Below are positions 37,312 through 49,791 of a stretch of DNA of 64,000 nucleotides, in pieces. Origin of the DNA: Succinivibrionaceae bacterium (lineage in GTDB: Bacteria; Pseudomonadota; Gammaproteobacteria; Enterobacterales; Succinivibrionaceae); contig JAEEOK010000011.1 of NCBI GenBank assembly GCA_016284235.1, positions 59,367 through 123,366 on the forward strand, written 5' to 3'. Numbering within the stretch: the first letter of the stretch is position 1; each line of letters opens with the position of its first letter. The translations under genes were made by a program, and so were the position numbers. Under the pieces are notes generated by a model, which saw only the letters and a program-made list of their open reading frames with translations, made no database searches and had not been told where the DNA came from.

Positions 37312-40300
37312 ATGCTCGGCAGTGTGGCAATCAAAAATAAAAAGGAAAAACTTAGCGGTTTCAGAAGAATTCTGGAGTCTGCATTTGTTATACTTATTCT
37401 GTTCTCGGTTTTTCTGATCCTGGCGATTTTTTCCCATGATTCCTCAGATCCAAGCTGGTCCCAGACTGCAACAAGAACGGATGTAGGCAATCTCATGGGG
37501 TACGCCGGAGCCAACGTTTCCGATCTTCTTCTGTTTCTGTTCGGATACGGTGCCGCATTTGTTCCTCTTACCATACTGTATCTCGGTTTTTGCTTTTTTA
37601 TTAAGCGTTTTAATATCTTTGAAGTCGACTTCTTTACTGTTGGCTTAAGAATTATCGGTTATTTCTTTCTGGTTATGTCCCTTCTGTGTCTGATGAGCAT
37701 GAATATTGTTCACGGAGATTTTCTTTCAGGGGGAGTGATTGGAAATATTTTATCCGGATTTTTTATAACATATCTCGGAGAACTGGGCACGTCGCTTCTG
37801 TTTCTTGCCATGCTTGTGTGCAGTATTCCGCTTTTTACTGGAATATCGCTTCTGTCACTTTGTGATTCTGTGGGAGAACTTTTCTTCGCTCTTGTATTTC
37901 ATCGTGCCTACAGTGAAAGGAGAAAGGCGGAAATGCAGCTTGCGGCCAATGCGGAAAGCAGACGAAACATTGACAGCAATTCCGCCGATGATTCAGGCGA
38001 GCCGACAGTGTTTGACGAGGAGACCGGTTTTGCAATATTTCTCCGCGATGACAGCGAGATTCGCTACGCCGGATCTTCATACGATGATGATGACTATCCG
38101 CGTCTTAAGACCGATGTATCATCAGGTTCTACATCAGATGCGGGCAGTCCTGAAAAAAATGTTTCTCTGGAATTTGATAACATTTTCGAGGAAGAAAAAA
38201 TATCTGACGCTTCGAGTGACGTCTTTGAGTCCGGATCCTCTGGAGCCGCAAGCACCGCTGCAGCAGCAGCCGATACGGAAAGACATTACGGATCTGAAGC
38301 GGCGGAAATGGCACAAAACAGCAGGGACGGGTCCCGTGTTTCCATCAGTTCAGAAGAAGATATAAGTCCGCAGATGCTGAATTCTGGAAATTGGAATATA
38401 CGCGATGATGAGAAAACGGAAAAAGTAGCTGATGACGGTACTTCCTGTTCTTCAGAAACAGAGCATGAACCTGCATCTGACGGGATAAATGATGTTTTTG
38501 AAGGTAATGACATACCTCTTGGCAATATCGATCGTCTCAGAGAAAACAACAGCGAATTTGCAGATGAAAATGATTTCAGACAGATTGTGGATTCGGTTGC
38601 AGATAGTAAGCCACGTGAAACTGAAGATTCAGGTGAAGAAGATGATGAACCCGTACATATTGATTTCACTGCGACATCAGTAGGTTCCCGCAAAGAAGAA
38701 GCGGCTGATGATAGTGATACGGGTTCCTCCTCTTCAGGAGAAGAATCTGCAGTATCAACCTATCAGACTTCAAAGAATATGGGCGCCTACTCTCCTGAAG
38801 ATCCTAATGAAGCGATTAATGCCGCCGAAAATATGTATCTTGATGATATACCGGATTTTCTTCCGCCCGGACAGAAGTCGGTGCTTGACGATGACGATTA
38901 CTATCTGTCACCATCATCCAGTTCATCCTTTTCACTTTCTCAAAGTGAACAGACTGAAGATTCTGATTCGCAGCGGAATTCCGGCACAGAAATGCAGACA
39001 GATGAAGCCGGTAATCAGGCAGAGGGAGTGGAAGGTTATTTCACTTCTCTGTATCAGGAGGTTACTCCTTCACTTCTTCAGACTCTGCGCGGAAAGTACA
39101 ATCCGCACCGTCTGCCGTCCATTGAACTTCTTGATCCTGTCCCGCCTAAGCCTCACAGCATGTCACAGGAGGAAATTGATTCCTTAAGTCATCTTATTGT
39201 GGAAAAGTTAAAGGATTACAGGATTAATGTTGAAGTAATGGGTGCTGAGGTCGGTCCTGTTATTACCCGCTTTGCCTTAAAACTTTCACCGGGTACCAAA
39301 GTTTCAAAAATCTCAGGTATCAAAAATGATCTGGCTCGCGACCTGGCTGTCCGTTCAGTGCGTGTGGTTGATGTAATTCCGGACACCACCTACGTAGGTA
39401 TAGAAATTCCTAACAAAGACAGACAGACTGTATATTTCAGAGATTTGCTGGATAGTGATACTTTCCGTTCCCGCAATTTCAAACTGACATGCGGACTGGG
39501 ATGCAGTGTGGTAGGACAGCCTGTTACCATGAATCTTGCTAAAATGCCTCATCTTCTGGTAGCCGGAACGACCGGTTCCGGTAAATCTGTGGGTGTTAAC
39601 GGCATGATCCTTTCCATGCTTTATAAATCTACCCCTGATGATCTGAGACTCATTCTTGTCGATCCGAAAATGCTCGAATTTTCATCCTATGCAGGAATTC
39701 CTCATCTTCTCACGCCGGTAGTGACTGATATGAAGGATGCTACTAGCGCCATTAGATGGTGTGTCGGTGAAATGGAAAGACGCTACAAACTGATGTCAAA
39801 GATCAATGTAAAGAATTTTGACGGTTACAATGAGAAGGTGCTGAAGGCTATCGACAGCGGCAATCCTATACCGGATCCTCTGTGGGAAAGAACAGCACAG
39901 CTTTCAGACAAGCGTCCGTATCTTGGCAAGCTTCCTTATATAGTTTTGGTTATTGATGAGCTTGCAGATATGATGTTTCAGGTCGGCAAGAAGGTGGAAG
40001 AACTTATTGCCCGTCTGGCTCAAAAGGCGCGTGCCGCAGGTATACATATGATTATTGCCACCCAGTCTCCAAGAGCCGATGTTCTTACCGGTCTGATTAA
40101 GAGCAATATTCCGTCAAGACTGTCATTCACCGTTTCTAATCAGATGGAATCTCGCATTATTCTTGAGCAGCAGGGTGCCGAGTCACTGCTTGGCAACGGT
40201 GATATGCTGTTCAGCCCGACAGGTTCCAACACACTGTCGCGTATCCACGGTGCTTATGTAAAACCGGCGGAGATTGACCGCATTGTTGAATTCTGGAAGG

Positions 40301-40614
40301 CGCAGGGTGAGCCGCAGTATGTGGATAAAATCCTTGATGATGAAATTACGGATGAGAACGCACTGCCTAGCGAAAAGCCGAAACTTGAAGAAAAAGTTGT
40401 ATCTGGTAGCAAGGATGAGTTGTTTGATGATGCCGTAAGGGTCATTCTTGAAACCAGGCGCGCATCAACATCTGTTCTTCAGACCCGCATGGGTATCGGT
40501 TATCCGCGCGCTTCAAAACTGATCTATGAGTTAGAGCAGGCAGGAATCATATCCCAGCCTATGAACCAGGCGGGTAAACGATCAATTCTTGTTGATGATT
40601 CATATTTTTCCTAG
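37312..40614 (+). CDS. ftsK: DNA translocase FtsK
   Basis: An 1100-residue division and chromosome-segregation motor. The N-terminal 200 residues hold four or five membrane segments. A long linker (about 205-590), very rich in Asp, Glu and Ser, follows. The C-terminal motor (about 600-1010) has Walker A GTTGSGKS (752-759), VDPKMLEFSSYAGIPHLL, Walker B VLVIDELADMM and ATQSPRADVLTGLIKSNIPS. The gamma winged-helix domain at the end (RASTSVLQTRMGIGYPRASK) reads KOPS sites. No strong Shine-Dalgarno is seen before the ATG. It is followed by a terminator and lolA-rarA-serS, the E. coli order. Confidence 0.95.
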   Translation: MLGSVAIKNKKEKLSGFRRILESAFVILILFSVFLILAIFSHDSSDPSWSQTATRTDVGNLMGYAGANVSDLLLFLFGYGAAFVPLTILYLGFCFFIKRFNIFEVDFFTVGLRIIGYFFLVMSLLCLMSMNIVHGDFLSGGVIGNILSGFFITYLGELGTSLLFLAMLVCSIPLFTGISLLSLCDSVGELFFALVFHRAYSERRKAEMQLAANAESRRNIDSNSADDSGEPTVFDEETGFAIFLRDDSEIRYAGSSYDDDDYPRLKTDVSSGSTSDAGSPEKNVSLEFDNIFEEEKISDASSDVFESGSSGAASTAAAAADTERHYGSEAAEMAQNSRDGSRVSISSEEDISPQMLNSGNWNIRDDEKTEKVADDGTSCSSETEHEPASDGINDVFEGNDIPLGNIDRLRENNSEFADENDFRQIVDSVADSKPRETEDSGEEDDEPVHIDFTATSVGSRKEEAADDSDTGSSSSGEESAVSTYQTSKNMGAYSPEDPNEAINAAENMYLDDIPDFLPPGQKSVLDDDDYYLSPSSSSSFSLSQSEQTEDSDSQRNSGTEMQTDEAGNQAEGVEGYFTSLYQEVTPSLLQTLRGKYNPHRLPSIELLDPVPPKPHSMSQEEIDSLSHLIVEKLKDYRINVEVMGAEVGPVITRFALKLSPGTKVSKISGIKNDLARDLAVRSVRVVDVIPDTTYVGIEIPNKDRQTVYFRDLLDSDTFRSRNFKLTCGLGCSVVGQPVTMNLAKMPHLLVAGTTGSGKSVGVNGMILSMLYKSTPDDLRLILVDPKMLEFSSYAGIPHLLTPVVTDMKDATSAIRWCVGEMERRYKLMSKINVKNFDGYNEKVLKAIDSGNPIPDPLWERTAQLSDKRPYLGKLPYIVLVIDELADMMFQVGKKVEELIARLAQKARAAGIHMIIATQSPRADVLTGLIKSNIPSRLSFTVSNQMESRIILEQQGAESLLGNGDMLFSPTGSNTLSRIHGAYVKPAEIDRIVEFWKAQGEPQYVDKILDDEITDENALPSEKPKLEEKVVSGSKDELFDDAVRVILETRRASTSVLQTRMGIGYPRASKLIYELEQAGIISQPMNQAGKRSILVDDSYFS

Positions 40615-40642
40615 TAAGTGTATTTTCGAACAGCTCCGTCAG

Positions 40643-40692
40643 AAGCCGGATTTTTCTCTTCATATGTTGATTGTAATCCGGCTTTCTTTTTT
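40643..40692 (+). terminator. terminator after ftsK
   Basis: AAGCCGGATT (40643-40652) and AATCCGGCTT (40675-40684) form a perfect 10-bp stem with a 22-base loop, followed by TCTTTTTTC. Confidence 0.75.
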
Positions 40693-40944
40693 CTCTCCTT
40701 AACAAAGTCTCATGTTTAAGAAAGTGATATGCTCGTCTAAAGCCGCAGATATACTGTTCATTCCCGTATGAGATATTGGTTCGTGGTGCAGTAAGAGATC
40801 CGCACTGACTGTGTTTTTGAATTAATCATGGACCGTCGATGCGTAGGCATATTAACCTATCATTCCAATCCTTGATCATATTTTGTCTCCCTCTGTGATA
40901 GAATGCTACTGCCTGTGAGTTTAATTTTGTTATGGGGTGATACT

Positions 40945-41568
40945 GTGAAAATCTTAAATATCAGATCATTATGTTTTATTGCAGCCATGTTCTGGACTGC
41001 TGCTTCCTGTGCGGCGGATCCGGCATCTGCGTTCAAGGAAAAGGTATCGGCACTTCATGGCCTTACAGCGGATTTCTCCCAGCATGTATTCGACGAAAGC
41101 GGTGATGAAATCGATTCCTCCAGCGGAACATTCAAACTTAATTCAGACAGTCATTCATTTTTTATCAAGACAGTAAGTCCTAATGAAAGTCTTTTAACGA
41201 GCAACGGAAAGGAAATCTATCATTATGAAAACGATCTTGAGCAGGTGACGATTTACAGTATTGACATGATCAGCAGGACTTCACCTCTCTGGATTGTGCT
41301 TGATCATACGAACAGAGATTTTAGCGACTATACAATTAAAATGTCCGGGAAAAACAGTTTTCAGCTGACAGAAAAGAACAAGTCTGAGAAAACTGGCGTA
41401 TACAATATTGCATTTGATGATCAGGGATTGAGCGGGGTTGAGGTTATTGATCCAAACGGGCAGAAAATTGTTTACGAACTTTCCAACCGGAAATTTATAA
41501 GAACTATTCCGTCAGTGGAATTTGTATTCCTTATGCCTAATGGTGTGACAGTTGATGACAAGCGCTGA
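40945..41568 (+). CDS. lolA: outer-membrane lipoprotein carrier protein LolA
   Basis: A 207-residue periplasmic chaperone that ferries lipoproteins from LolCDE to LolB. A signal peptide (about 1-23, ending ASCA before ADPAS) precedes the LolA fold: [34 protein letters not shown] and the later [21 protein letters not shown] at 40945 is chosen since GGGGTG precedes it and the signal peptide starts there. E. coli LolA has 203 residues. Its end overlaps rarA by 14 bases. An extended -10-like TGATAGAAT (40896-40904) lies upstream. Confidence 0.92.
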   Translation: MKILNIRSLCFIAAMFWTAASCAADPASAFKEKVSALHGLTADFSQHVFDESGDEIDSSSGTFKLNSDSHSFFIKTVSPNESLLTSNGKEIYHYENDLEQVTIYSIDMISRTSPLWIVLDHTNRDFSDYTIKMSGKNSFQLTEKNKSEKTGVYNIAFDDQGLSGVEVIDPNGQKIVYELSNRKFIRTIPSVEFVFLMPNGVTVDDKR

Positions 41569-42922
41569 AATGGATCTGTTTTCTCAGAATTCAGAGATTA
41601 ATCTCCAGGATGAAGAACTGAATTCTCCTCTTGCTGCCAGGATGAGACCAAGAACGATTGATGAATACATCGGTCAGGAGCATATACTGGGCAGGGGCAG
41701 GGTGCTTCGCAGAGTAATTGAAGCAGGCGTCTGTCAGTCTCTTGTTTTCTGGGGACCTCCGGGAACCGGAAAAACAACGCTTGCCGAAATTATTGCCCGT
41801 CATGCTCATGCTCGAGTCAAAAAAATTTCAGCTGTTACATCAGGAATCAAGGATATCCGTGATGCTGTCGAAGAAGCCCGCAGCAACCGTATGAGCGGTC
41901 ATAAGACCATACTTTTTGTTGATGAGGTTCACCGCTTTAACAAATCGCAGCAGGATGCCTTTCTTCCGCATATTGAAGACGGCACCATTTATTTTATCGG
42001 CGCCACAACTGAAAATCCTTCCTTCGAACTCAACAGTGCTCTGCTTTCAAGACTTCGCATTTATGTTATACGTCCTCTGTCTGCTGCGAATCTGCGTCAG
42101 ATCGTAGACAGGGCGTTAAGTCAGGATAAGATTTTAAGCAGACTTAAGGTTGAATTTACAGGAAATTCTCTGGATGTCCTGATTGATTATGCGGCGGGTG
42201 ACGGAAGAAGAATTCTGAATTTTCTCGAGGCTCTGATTGACTGTGCGGGACATGATGACAGCGGGCGTGTCATTATAGATTCATCACTCATAGGCGAGGT
42301 TCTTGGAAAAAGAGCTGCGTTTTATGACAAGCAGGGCGAGAATTACTACAACTATATTTCAGCTCTGCACAAGTCTATTCGTGGTTCCTGTCCTGATGCT
42401 GCACTTTACTGGTATGCAAGAATTCTTGCCGGAGGAGGCGATCCTCTCTATGTTGCCCGAAGACTGCTAGCCATAGCCTCCGAGGATGTGGGAAACGCAG
42501 ATCCAGGAGCTATGCGCATTGCCATTAATGCATGGGACTGTTTTGAGCGTGTAGGAGCTGCCGAAGGGGAGCGGGCCATTGCCCAGGCCATTGTTTATCT
42601 AGCCGCGGCTCCAAAGAGCAATGCAGTATACGTTGCGTGGCATAAGGCACAGGAGCTTGCAGCATCCACAGGGGATCTTGAGGTTCCTCTGCATCTTCGC
42701 AATGCTGCGACAAAACTTATGGATGATCTCGGATACCATAAGGGATACCGTTATCCTCATGATGAGCCCGGTGCCTATGCGCCTGGTGAAAGCTACTTTC
42801 CCGAGCAGCTTAAGGATACCGTGCTTTATGAGCCTACAGACAGAGGGGTGGAAATCAAGATTGCAAGAAAGCTTGAGGAGCTTAAAAAGCTGGATGCTGC
42901 AAGTTCCAGAAAACGCTGGTAG
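41555..42922 (+). CDS. rarA: replication-associated recombination protein RarA (MgsA)
   Basis: A 455-residue AAA+ ATPase related to clamp loaders and acting at stalled replication forks. Motifs: [20 protein letters not shown], Walker A GPPGTGKT (67-74), [20 protein letters not shown], Walker [21 protein letters not shown], sensor [20 protein letters not shown], then [19 protein letters not shown] and [23 protein letters not shown] at 41555 gives the N-terminus expected from E. coli RarA and overlaps lolA by 14 bases. Confidence 0.96.
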   Translation: MTSAEMDLFSQNSEINLQDEELNSPLAARMRPRTIDEYIGQEHILGRGRVLRRVIEAGVCQSLVFWGPPGTGKTTLAEIIARHAHARVKKISAVTSGIKDIRDAVEEARSNRMSGHKTILFVDEVHRFNKSQQDAFLPHIEDGTIYFIGATTENPSFELNSALLSRLRIYVIRPLSAANLRQIVDRALSQDKILSRLKVEFTGNSLDVLIDYAAGDGRRILNFLEALIDCAGHDDSGRVIIDSSLIGEVLGKRAAFYDKQGENYYNYISALHKSIRGSCPDAALYWYARILAGGGDPLYVARRLLAIASEDVGNADPGAMRIAINAWDCFERVGAAEGERAIAQAIVYLAAAPKSNAVYVAWHKAQELAASTGDLEVPLHLRNAATKLMDDLGYHKGYRYPHDEPGAYAPGESYFPEQLKDTVLYEPTDRGVEIKIARKLEELKKLDAASSRKRW

Positions 42923-44562
<1,640 letters not shown>

Positions 44563-44572
44563 GCTTTCCTTT

Positions 44573-45313
44573 ATGGAACTCATAGTTACTGACTGGATTA
44601 TTGTTGGCGTAGTTGTCGTTTCTACGCTTCTTAGTATAATTAACGGGTTTATTAAGGAATGTCTGTCTCTGATTAACTGGTTTCTGGCTTTTGCCATAGC
44701 CAAGTTTTTCTATTATGACCTTTCTCAGTCGAGACTTTTTGATTCTGTTCAGCCTGATTTCAAGATTCCTCTTGCCATTCTGGTTCTGTTCATAGTAACA
44801 CTCCTGCTTGGAACAGTGGCGGTTTATGTTGTTATCCGCATTCTCCGCAAGACTGACGGAACGCTGAGCGTGACCGACAGAATTCTTGGAATGTGTTTCG
44901 GTGCCATGAGAGGCGTCATGGTGGTGTGCGCCTGTCTGGCAGTGTGCAATATTCTTTTTAATCTCGGACTTTTTTCCTTTGTTCAGAAAATGTCCTTCTG
45001 GGAAAAGTCGGCTTTCATTCCGGAATTCAATAAAATTGTTTTCTGGTTTTTTGACAAAATCAATGTTACCGGTGTGCTTAATGATGTTGTAAACACTGCC
45101 ATAGGCACATCAGAAACCGGTTTGCCGGCCGATGCCGTTCAGAATGGTATATATCCGGCCGATGCCGCGTCCGGCGGTGTTATTACAGTTAACGGTGTCA
45201 GTGTGGATACCTCGGCGATTGTAGTAAATCAGGACGGAAAGGTTGTTATTGATCCGAACAAACTTCATCTTGATCATGATGTTGACAAGATGATAATTGA
45301 AGAGAGCAAATAA
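44573..45313 (+). CDS. cvpA: CvpA family inner membrane protein
   Basis: A 246-residue protein with four predicted membrane segments in the first 150 residues and the family pattern DWIIVGVVVVSTLLSIINGF near the start, SLINWFLAFAIAKFFYYD and DRILGMCFGAMRGVMVV. In E. coli it is needed for colicin V production and lies just upstream of purF, as here (43 bases). The C-terminal 70 residues are soluble and longer than in E. coli CvpA (162). Its function is not well defined. It follows serS by 10 bases. Confidence 0.9.
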   Translation: MELIVTDWIIVGVVVVSTLLSIINGFIKECLSLINWFLAFAIAKFFYYDLSQSRLFDSVQPDFKIPLAILVLFIVTLLLGTVAVYVVIRILRKTDGTLSVTDRILGMCFGAMRGVMVVCACLAVCNILFNLGLFSFVQKMSFWEKSAFIPEFNKIVFWFFDKINVTGVLNDVVNTAIGTSETGLPADAVQNGIYPADAASGGVITVNGVSVDTSAIVVNQDGKVVIDPNKLHLDHDVDKMIIEESK

Positions 45314-45356
45314 AAAATTCATTATTCATTCCTTTTAAGCTTTTAGCAGGTATTTT

Positions 45357-46877
45357 ATGTGTGGTATAGCGGGCATAGTCGGTTCAACTCCGGTAAATCA
45401 GGCTCTTTATGATGCTCTTACGGTGCTTCAGCATCGCGGACAGGATGCTGCCGGCATCCTTACTTTGGATAATGGTAATTTCAGACAGCGTAAGGCAAAC
45501 GGTCTTGTAAAGGATGTCTTCGAAGCCCGTCATATGCACAGACTCAGAGGCAATATCGGTATAGGTCATGTCCGTTATCCTACAGCAGGATCGTCAAGCG
45601 CTGCCGAAGCTCAGCCTTTTTACGTAAATTCTCCTTTCGGCATTGCTCTTGCGCATAACGGTAATCTGACAAATGCGAAAGAACTCAGAGAACAGCAGTT
45701 TGAAGTAACAAGGCGCCATATCAATACCAGCTCAGATTCTGAGTTGCTTCTTAATTCCTTTGCGTATGAACTGGAGAAGACGCAGTCAACATTACCTTCT
45801 CCGGATGATATTTTCAGAGCTGTGACAGCAGTGAATTCTAAAATCAGAGGTGCATATGCTGTAGTAGCTCTTATCATAGGCGCCGGCATGGTGGCTTTTA
45901 GAGATCCTAACGGCATCCGTCCTCTGGTTTACGGATCAAGGGTTCTTGAAAACGGTAAAAAGGAATACATGGTGGCATCCGAAAGCGTTGCCCTGGATAT
46001 TCTCGGATTCACTCTCGAGCGTGATGTTAATCCTGGCGAGGCGATTTATATAACTGAGTCGGGAGAGTTCTATTCTCATCAGTGCTGCGAGAAGGTTCAG
46101 CTCAGACCTTGCATTTTTGAGTATGTTTATTTTGCCCGTCCTGATTCTTTTATTAACGATGTTTCCGTTTACGCGTCTCGTGTAAATATGGGCAGGCTCC
46201 TTGGAGAGAAAATCAAACGCCAGTGGGCGGATATTGATATCGACGTGATTATTCCTATTCCTGAAACATCATGCGATATTGCGCTGGAAATTGCCAAATA
46301 TCTGGGAATACAGTACCGCCAGGGCTTTGTAAAGAACCGTTATATCGGCAGGACGTTCATTATGCCAGGTCAGATGCAGCGTAAGAAATCGGTGCGCAGT
46401 AAGCTCAATGCCATTAAATCAGAGTTTAAGGGCAAAAAGGTTCTTCTTGTGGATGATTCCATAGTACGGGGCACCACCAGCGGTCAGATTATTGATTTGG
46501 CAAGAGAGGCCGGTGCGGAGAAAGTGTATTTTGCCTCGGCAGCGCCTGAAATCAGATATCCTAACGTTTACGGTATTGACATGCCTACAAGCCATGAACT
46601 TATTGCCTACGGCAGAAGTAATGATGAGGTTTGCAAGCTGATTGGCGCAGACGGTTTGATTTATCAGGATCTTGAGGACCTGGAAAAAGCAGTAAGAGTT
46701 GAAAATCCGAATCTTAAGGATTTTGAAACTTCAGTGTTTACAGGTAAGTACATAACGGAAGATATTGATGATGAGTATCTTTTGTACCTTGATAAGCAGA
46801 GAAGTGACGACGCAAAGGCTGACAAGGCATGGAATGAGGGACTGACAGATCTGGAACTGTACAATGAGGATAACTGA
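45357..46877 (+). CDS. purF: amidophosphoribosyltransferase
   Basis: A 506-residue first enzyme of purine synthesis, making phosphoribosylamine from PRPP and glutamine. The N-terminal nucleophile is Cys2 in [24 protein letters not shown] and [14 protein letters not shown] belong to the glutaminase domain; the PRPP-binding loop is [17 protein letters not shown]. The length matches E. coli (505). No PurR-box-like palindrome was found near cvpA-purF, unlike E. coli. Confidence 0.97.
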   Translation: MCGIAGIVGSTPVNQALYDALTVLQHRGQDAAGILTLDNGNFRQRKANGLVKDVFEARHMHRLRGNIGIGHVRYPTAGSSSAAEAQPFYVNSPFGIALAHNGNLTNAKELREQQFEVTRRHINTSSDSELLLNSFAYELEKTQSTLPSPDDIFRAVTAVNSKIRGAYAVVALIIGAGMVAFRDPNGIRPLVYGSRVLENGKKEYMVASESVALDILGFTLERDVNPGEAIYITESGEFYSHQCCEKVQLRPCIFEYVYFARPDSFINDVSVYASRVNMGRLLGEKIKRQWADIDIDVIIPIPETSCDIALEIAKYLGIQYRQGFVKNRYIGRTFIMPGQMQRKKSVRSKLNAIKSEFKGKKVLLVDDSIVRGTTSGQIIDLAREAGAEKVYFASAAPEIRYPNVYGIDMPTSHELIAYGRSNDEVCKLIGADGLIYQDLEDLEKAVRVENPNLKDFETSVFTGKYITEDIDDEYLLYLDKQRSDDAKADKAWNEGLTDLELYNEDN

Positions 46878-46922
46878 TTCCCGTTTCTGACCTGCAGTAT
46901 GCATGTATCTTTTTGTGAAGAA

Positions 46923-46942
46923 TCCCCGGAAGGGGATTTTTT
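46923..46942 (+). terminator. terminator after purF
   Basis: TCCCC, loop GGAA and GGGGA form a short GC stem followed by six T residues, 46 bases past the purF stop. Confidence 0.8.
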
Positions 46943-47158
46943 ATTGTGCGCCAGGCATGCACATTCTTTATAGGGTGAAAGTTACGAATCCGGATCTGGC
47001 GGCAGGAGCCGGTAAAATCCACACATTGAATTTTATATCTAGCCCTGATGCATATAACATCAACACTTTTCCTAAAAGAGCCGGAGCCTTTCAGAATTTT
47101 TTTGAAAAAACACGAGCACCATGCCAGTTATGAGCGGAGACTGTTATTCTGCCGTCTC

Positions 47159-47659
47159 TTATTCTTCCATGTATGTAGGAATCGGTTTTCTGCTGTTGAG
47201 TTTGGTCTTCATTAATGATTCAAACCCTTCCCTGTAGTTTTCCTCTTTAAGGTACTCATTGCCGAGAATCAGTCCCCGGCCGTCATACTCAAAGATGTGA
47301 TCGGATAGAATCGGCAAACCGTCCTCTACATGAAAAAGAAATACCGGCCTTTCTGTTCTGTCAATGATGCGTCCGTTGCCTCTTTTTACCTTGTATGTAT
47401 ATTCAAAAGAAACCAAAAACTGATCTTTTTCTCTGTCTTTTATTTCATATTCAACAGTGAAGGTTTTGTCAAACATGTTTTCTACCGTGATCTTTGAACC
47501 GCTAAAGTGAAGTTTTACCAGAGGGTAGTCCTTGTATTTTGTTGTGTCTATCCATGTTCCGGAGAGTTCATCCGCCGGCGTATCGGCGAAGACGGCGGCT
47601 GACATGAATGAAAGAACAGTGGCTAAAGTCATTTTGAATACTCGCTTTACAATACTCAT
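47159..47659 (-). CDS. secreted hypothetical protein
   Basis: A 166-residue protein with a Sec signal peptide (about 1-25, ending VFA before DTP). The mature part has no cysteines and begins ELSGTWIDTTK, a start that recalls small lipocalin-like or calycin beta-barrels, followed by alternating strands (VKLHFSGSKITVENMF, FTVEYEIKDREKDQFLVSFEY). I cannot name a family. An internal ATG (residue 10) is an alternative start. It is convergent with purF and stands alone; the 452 bases upstream hold no gene. Confidence 0.72.
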   Translation of the reverse strand: MSIVKRVFKMTLATVLSFMSAAVFADTPADELSGTWIDTTKYKDYPLVKLHFSGSKITVENMFDKTFTVEYEIKDREKDQFLVSFEYTYKVKRGNGRIIDRTERPVFLFHVEDGLPILSDHIFEYDGRGLILGNEYLKEENYREGFESLMKTKLNSRKPIPTYMEE

Positions 47660-48111
47660 CTGGATTGTGCTCTCATAAAAAGGTTTATTAGGTATTTGTC
47701 GCTCCCGGTGCAGTTTCGATTTTATGCGGAAGATCAGGAAGAGCAGGCCGGAGCGGAATGGCCTGTTTGTGTTTTCTGATAAACCGGCATAATATGAAAA
47801 TCTGACTCAACCGTATTCTATCAGTTTTTGCTGAAAATGTTTTACCGATTCATTTTTTGACAATTCCGGCACTGTGACTGAAGATATCAGGTCTTTTGAC
47901 TCTGCTGAATTATTTGTCTGCAGAACAGTTTGTTTTAAACATCAGATCAGTATCGTTTCCTGTGATTTTGTATCTTTTTTTTTTACATAAAACATGAAAA
48001 AATTACGGTTGCTTCACATTGCCCCTTTCTTTTTGGATTAAATAAGACTTTTTTATAATTCCTATGTTAAGATTAAACTGGAATTTTTATGAATAGTAAT
48101 AAGGTATTGAA
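47660..48111. other. 452-base divergent region before the acyl-CoA ligase gene
   Basis: No gene seen. A TATAAT box at 48054-48059 with TTGGAT (48033-48038, spacing 15) could start the ligase transcript. Confidence 0.4.
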
Positions 48112-49782
48112 GTGACTTCAAATGATGAGCATATGAAGGTTCCTTTCCGGTCATTATCGGACATGTTCACTCATGCCTTCTCCATGTATTTTGATCGTCC
48201 TATGATTACTACACACTTCGGTGTTGTTTATACCTATGGACAGATAAACGCCCTTGCCACATCATTTTCCTCCTTTCTGCTCAATGAACTGAATATGAAA
48301 AAGGGTGATCGCATAGCCTTTGTCATGCCGAATATTCAGCAGATGCCGGTTCTTCTGGTTGGTGCAATAAGAGCTGGAATAACCGTTGTGAATGTCAATC
48401 CTCAGTACACTTCAAGAGAGATGCATTATCAGCTCCTTGACGCAGGAGCTACAGCAATTGTTATCCTTGAAAATTTTGCAGACAAACTATCGGAAATTAT
48501 TGATTACACCATGGTCAAAAATGTGGTGATCACCCGGCTTGGTGATATGATGCCTCCTGTTAAAGGATTTTTTTTGAATGCTGTAAACCGCATTTTATAT
48601 AAAACGGGAAGAGGAGTTAAATTCAGGGGGTATTATTCCTTCAGACGGGCTATCAGACTGGGTTCTAAGAGTCCTGTGGATCCTGAATCCTGTGATCCCG
48701 GAGATATAGCATTTCTGCAGTACACGGGCGGCACGACAGGAATACCGAAGGGTGCGGAGCTAAGTAACTATAACCTTCTTGCAAATATAGAGCAGGCTTT
48801 GCTTGAGTACGGATCTGTTCTTGAAAAAGGTGAAGAGAAAATCATTTCAGCACTTCCTCTTTATCATGTTTTTGCTTTGACAATTAATTTTCTTCTGATC
48901 ACAAGAATAGGAGGACATGGCAGACTGGTTGTCGATCCGCGAAAAATACACAGCCTTGTTAAAATTATCCGTGATTTCAGGCCTACCATACTGACGGGGG
49001 TTAATACCCTGTATAACGCCCTCACCTATGATCGCAATTTTTCAAAGCTGGATTTTTCCGGTCTTAAACTGGTTGTCGGCGGAGGCAGTTCTATACAGAA
49101 ATCCGTGGCTGAGCGCTGGCAGAATCTTACCGGTACCTTTATCCTTGAGGGTTACGGCATGACAGAGTGTTCTCCGCTTGTGTGCGTGGGTCCCATAGAG
49201 CAGAAGGAATATACAGGCAATATAGGTAAGCCTACAGCCTATACACAAATCCGAATCGTTGATGACAGCGGGGCTGATATTACAGAAATTGACAAACCGG
49301 GAGAACTCTGGATTAAAGGTCCCCAGGTTTCAAAGGGGTACTGGAACCGCGAATCAGATAATGAACAGTGCTTTACTGACGGATGGTTTCATTCAGGAGA
49401 TATAGGCGTCTGGAAGGAAGGCGGTTTCATACGGCTTGTTGATCGCAAAAAGGATATGATTCTTGTTTCAGGATTTAATGTTTATCCTAATGAAATAGAA
49501 GAGGTGGTGACTACTCATATGAAGGTGGTCGAAGCAGCAGCCATCGGAGTAAGCGACAGAGGCAGCGGTGAGCGAGTGAAGGTTTTTGCCGTCAGATCAG
49601 ATTCTTCGCTGACTGCGGAGGAGCTGATTAATTACTGCTATCAGTATCTTGCGCATTATAAGGTTCCGAAATATGTAGAATTTGTCGATTCTCTTCCCAA
49701 GTCCAATGTGGGCAAGATCCTGAGGGCTAAACTGAGGGAAAGGGAGAAGAGCAGGAAAGCTGATAATTTAAATGGAGAATAA
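48112..49782 (+). CDS. fadD: long-chain acyl-CoA synthetase (FadD-like)
   Basis: A 556-residue AMP-forming ligase of the ANL family, activating fatty acids to acyl-CoA. P-loop-like AMP motif YTGGTTGIPKGAEL, then LEGYGMTECSPLV, the hinge region DGWFHSGDIGVWKEGGFIRLVDRKKDMI and PKSNVGKILR with the catalytic Lys near the C-terminus. Length and the neighbour rnd match E. coli FadD (561) and the fadD-rnd order. GTG at 48112 is chosen because AAGG lies 7 bases before it. Substrate chain length cannot be told from sequence. Confidence 0.88.
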   Translation: MTSNDEHMKVPFRSLSDMFTHAFSMYFDRPMITTHFGVVYTYGQINALATSFSSFLLNELNMKKGDRIAFVMPNIQQMPVLLVGAIRAGITVVNVNPQYTSREMHYQLLDAGATAIVILENFADKLSEIIDYTMVKNVVITRLGDMMPPVKGFFLNAVNRILYKTGRGVKFRGYYSFRRAIRLGSKSPVDPESCDPGDIAFLQYTGGTTGIPKGAELSNYNLLANIEQALLEYGSVLEKGEEKIISALPLYHVFALTINFLLITRIGGHGRLVVDPRKIHSLVKIIRDFRPTILTGVNTLYNALTYDRNFSKLDFSGLKLVVGGGSSIQKSVAERWQNLTGTFILEGYGMTECSPLVCVGPIEQKEYTGNIGKPTAYTQIRIVDDSGADITEIDKPGELWIKGPQVSKGYWNRESDNEQCFTDGWFHSGDIGVWKEGGFIRLVDRKKDMILVSGFNVYPNEIEEVVTTHMKVVEAAAIGVSDRGSGERVKVFAVRSDSSLTAEELINYCYQYLAHYKVPKYVEFVDSLPKSNVGKILRAKLREREKSRKADNLNGE

Positions 49783-49791
49783 ATATAGCGT

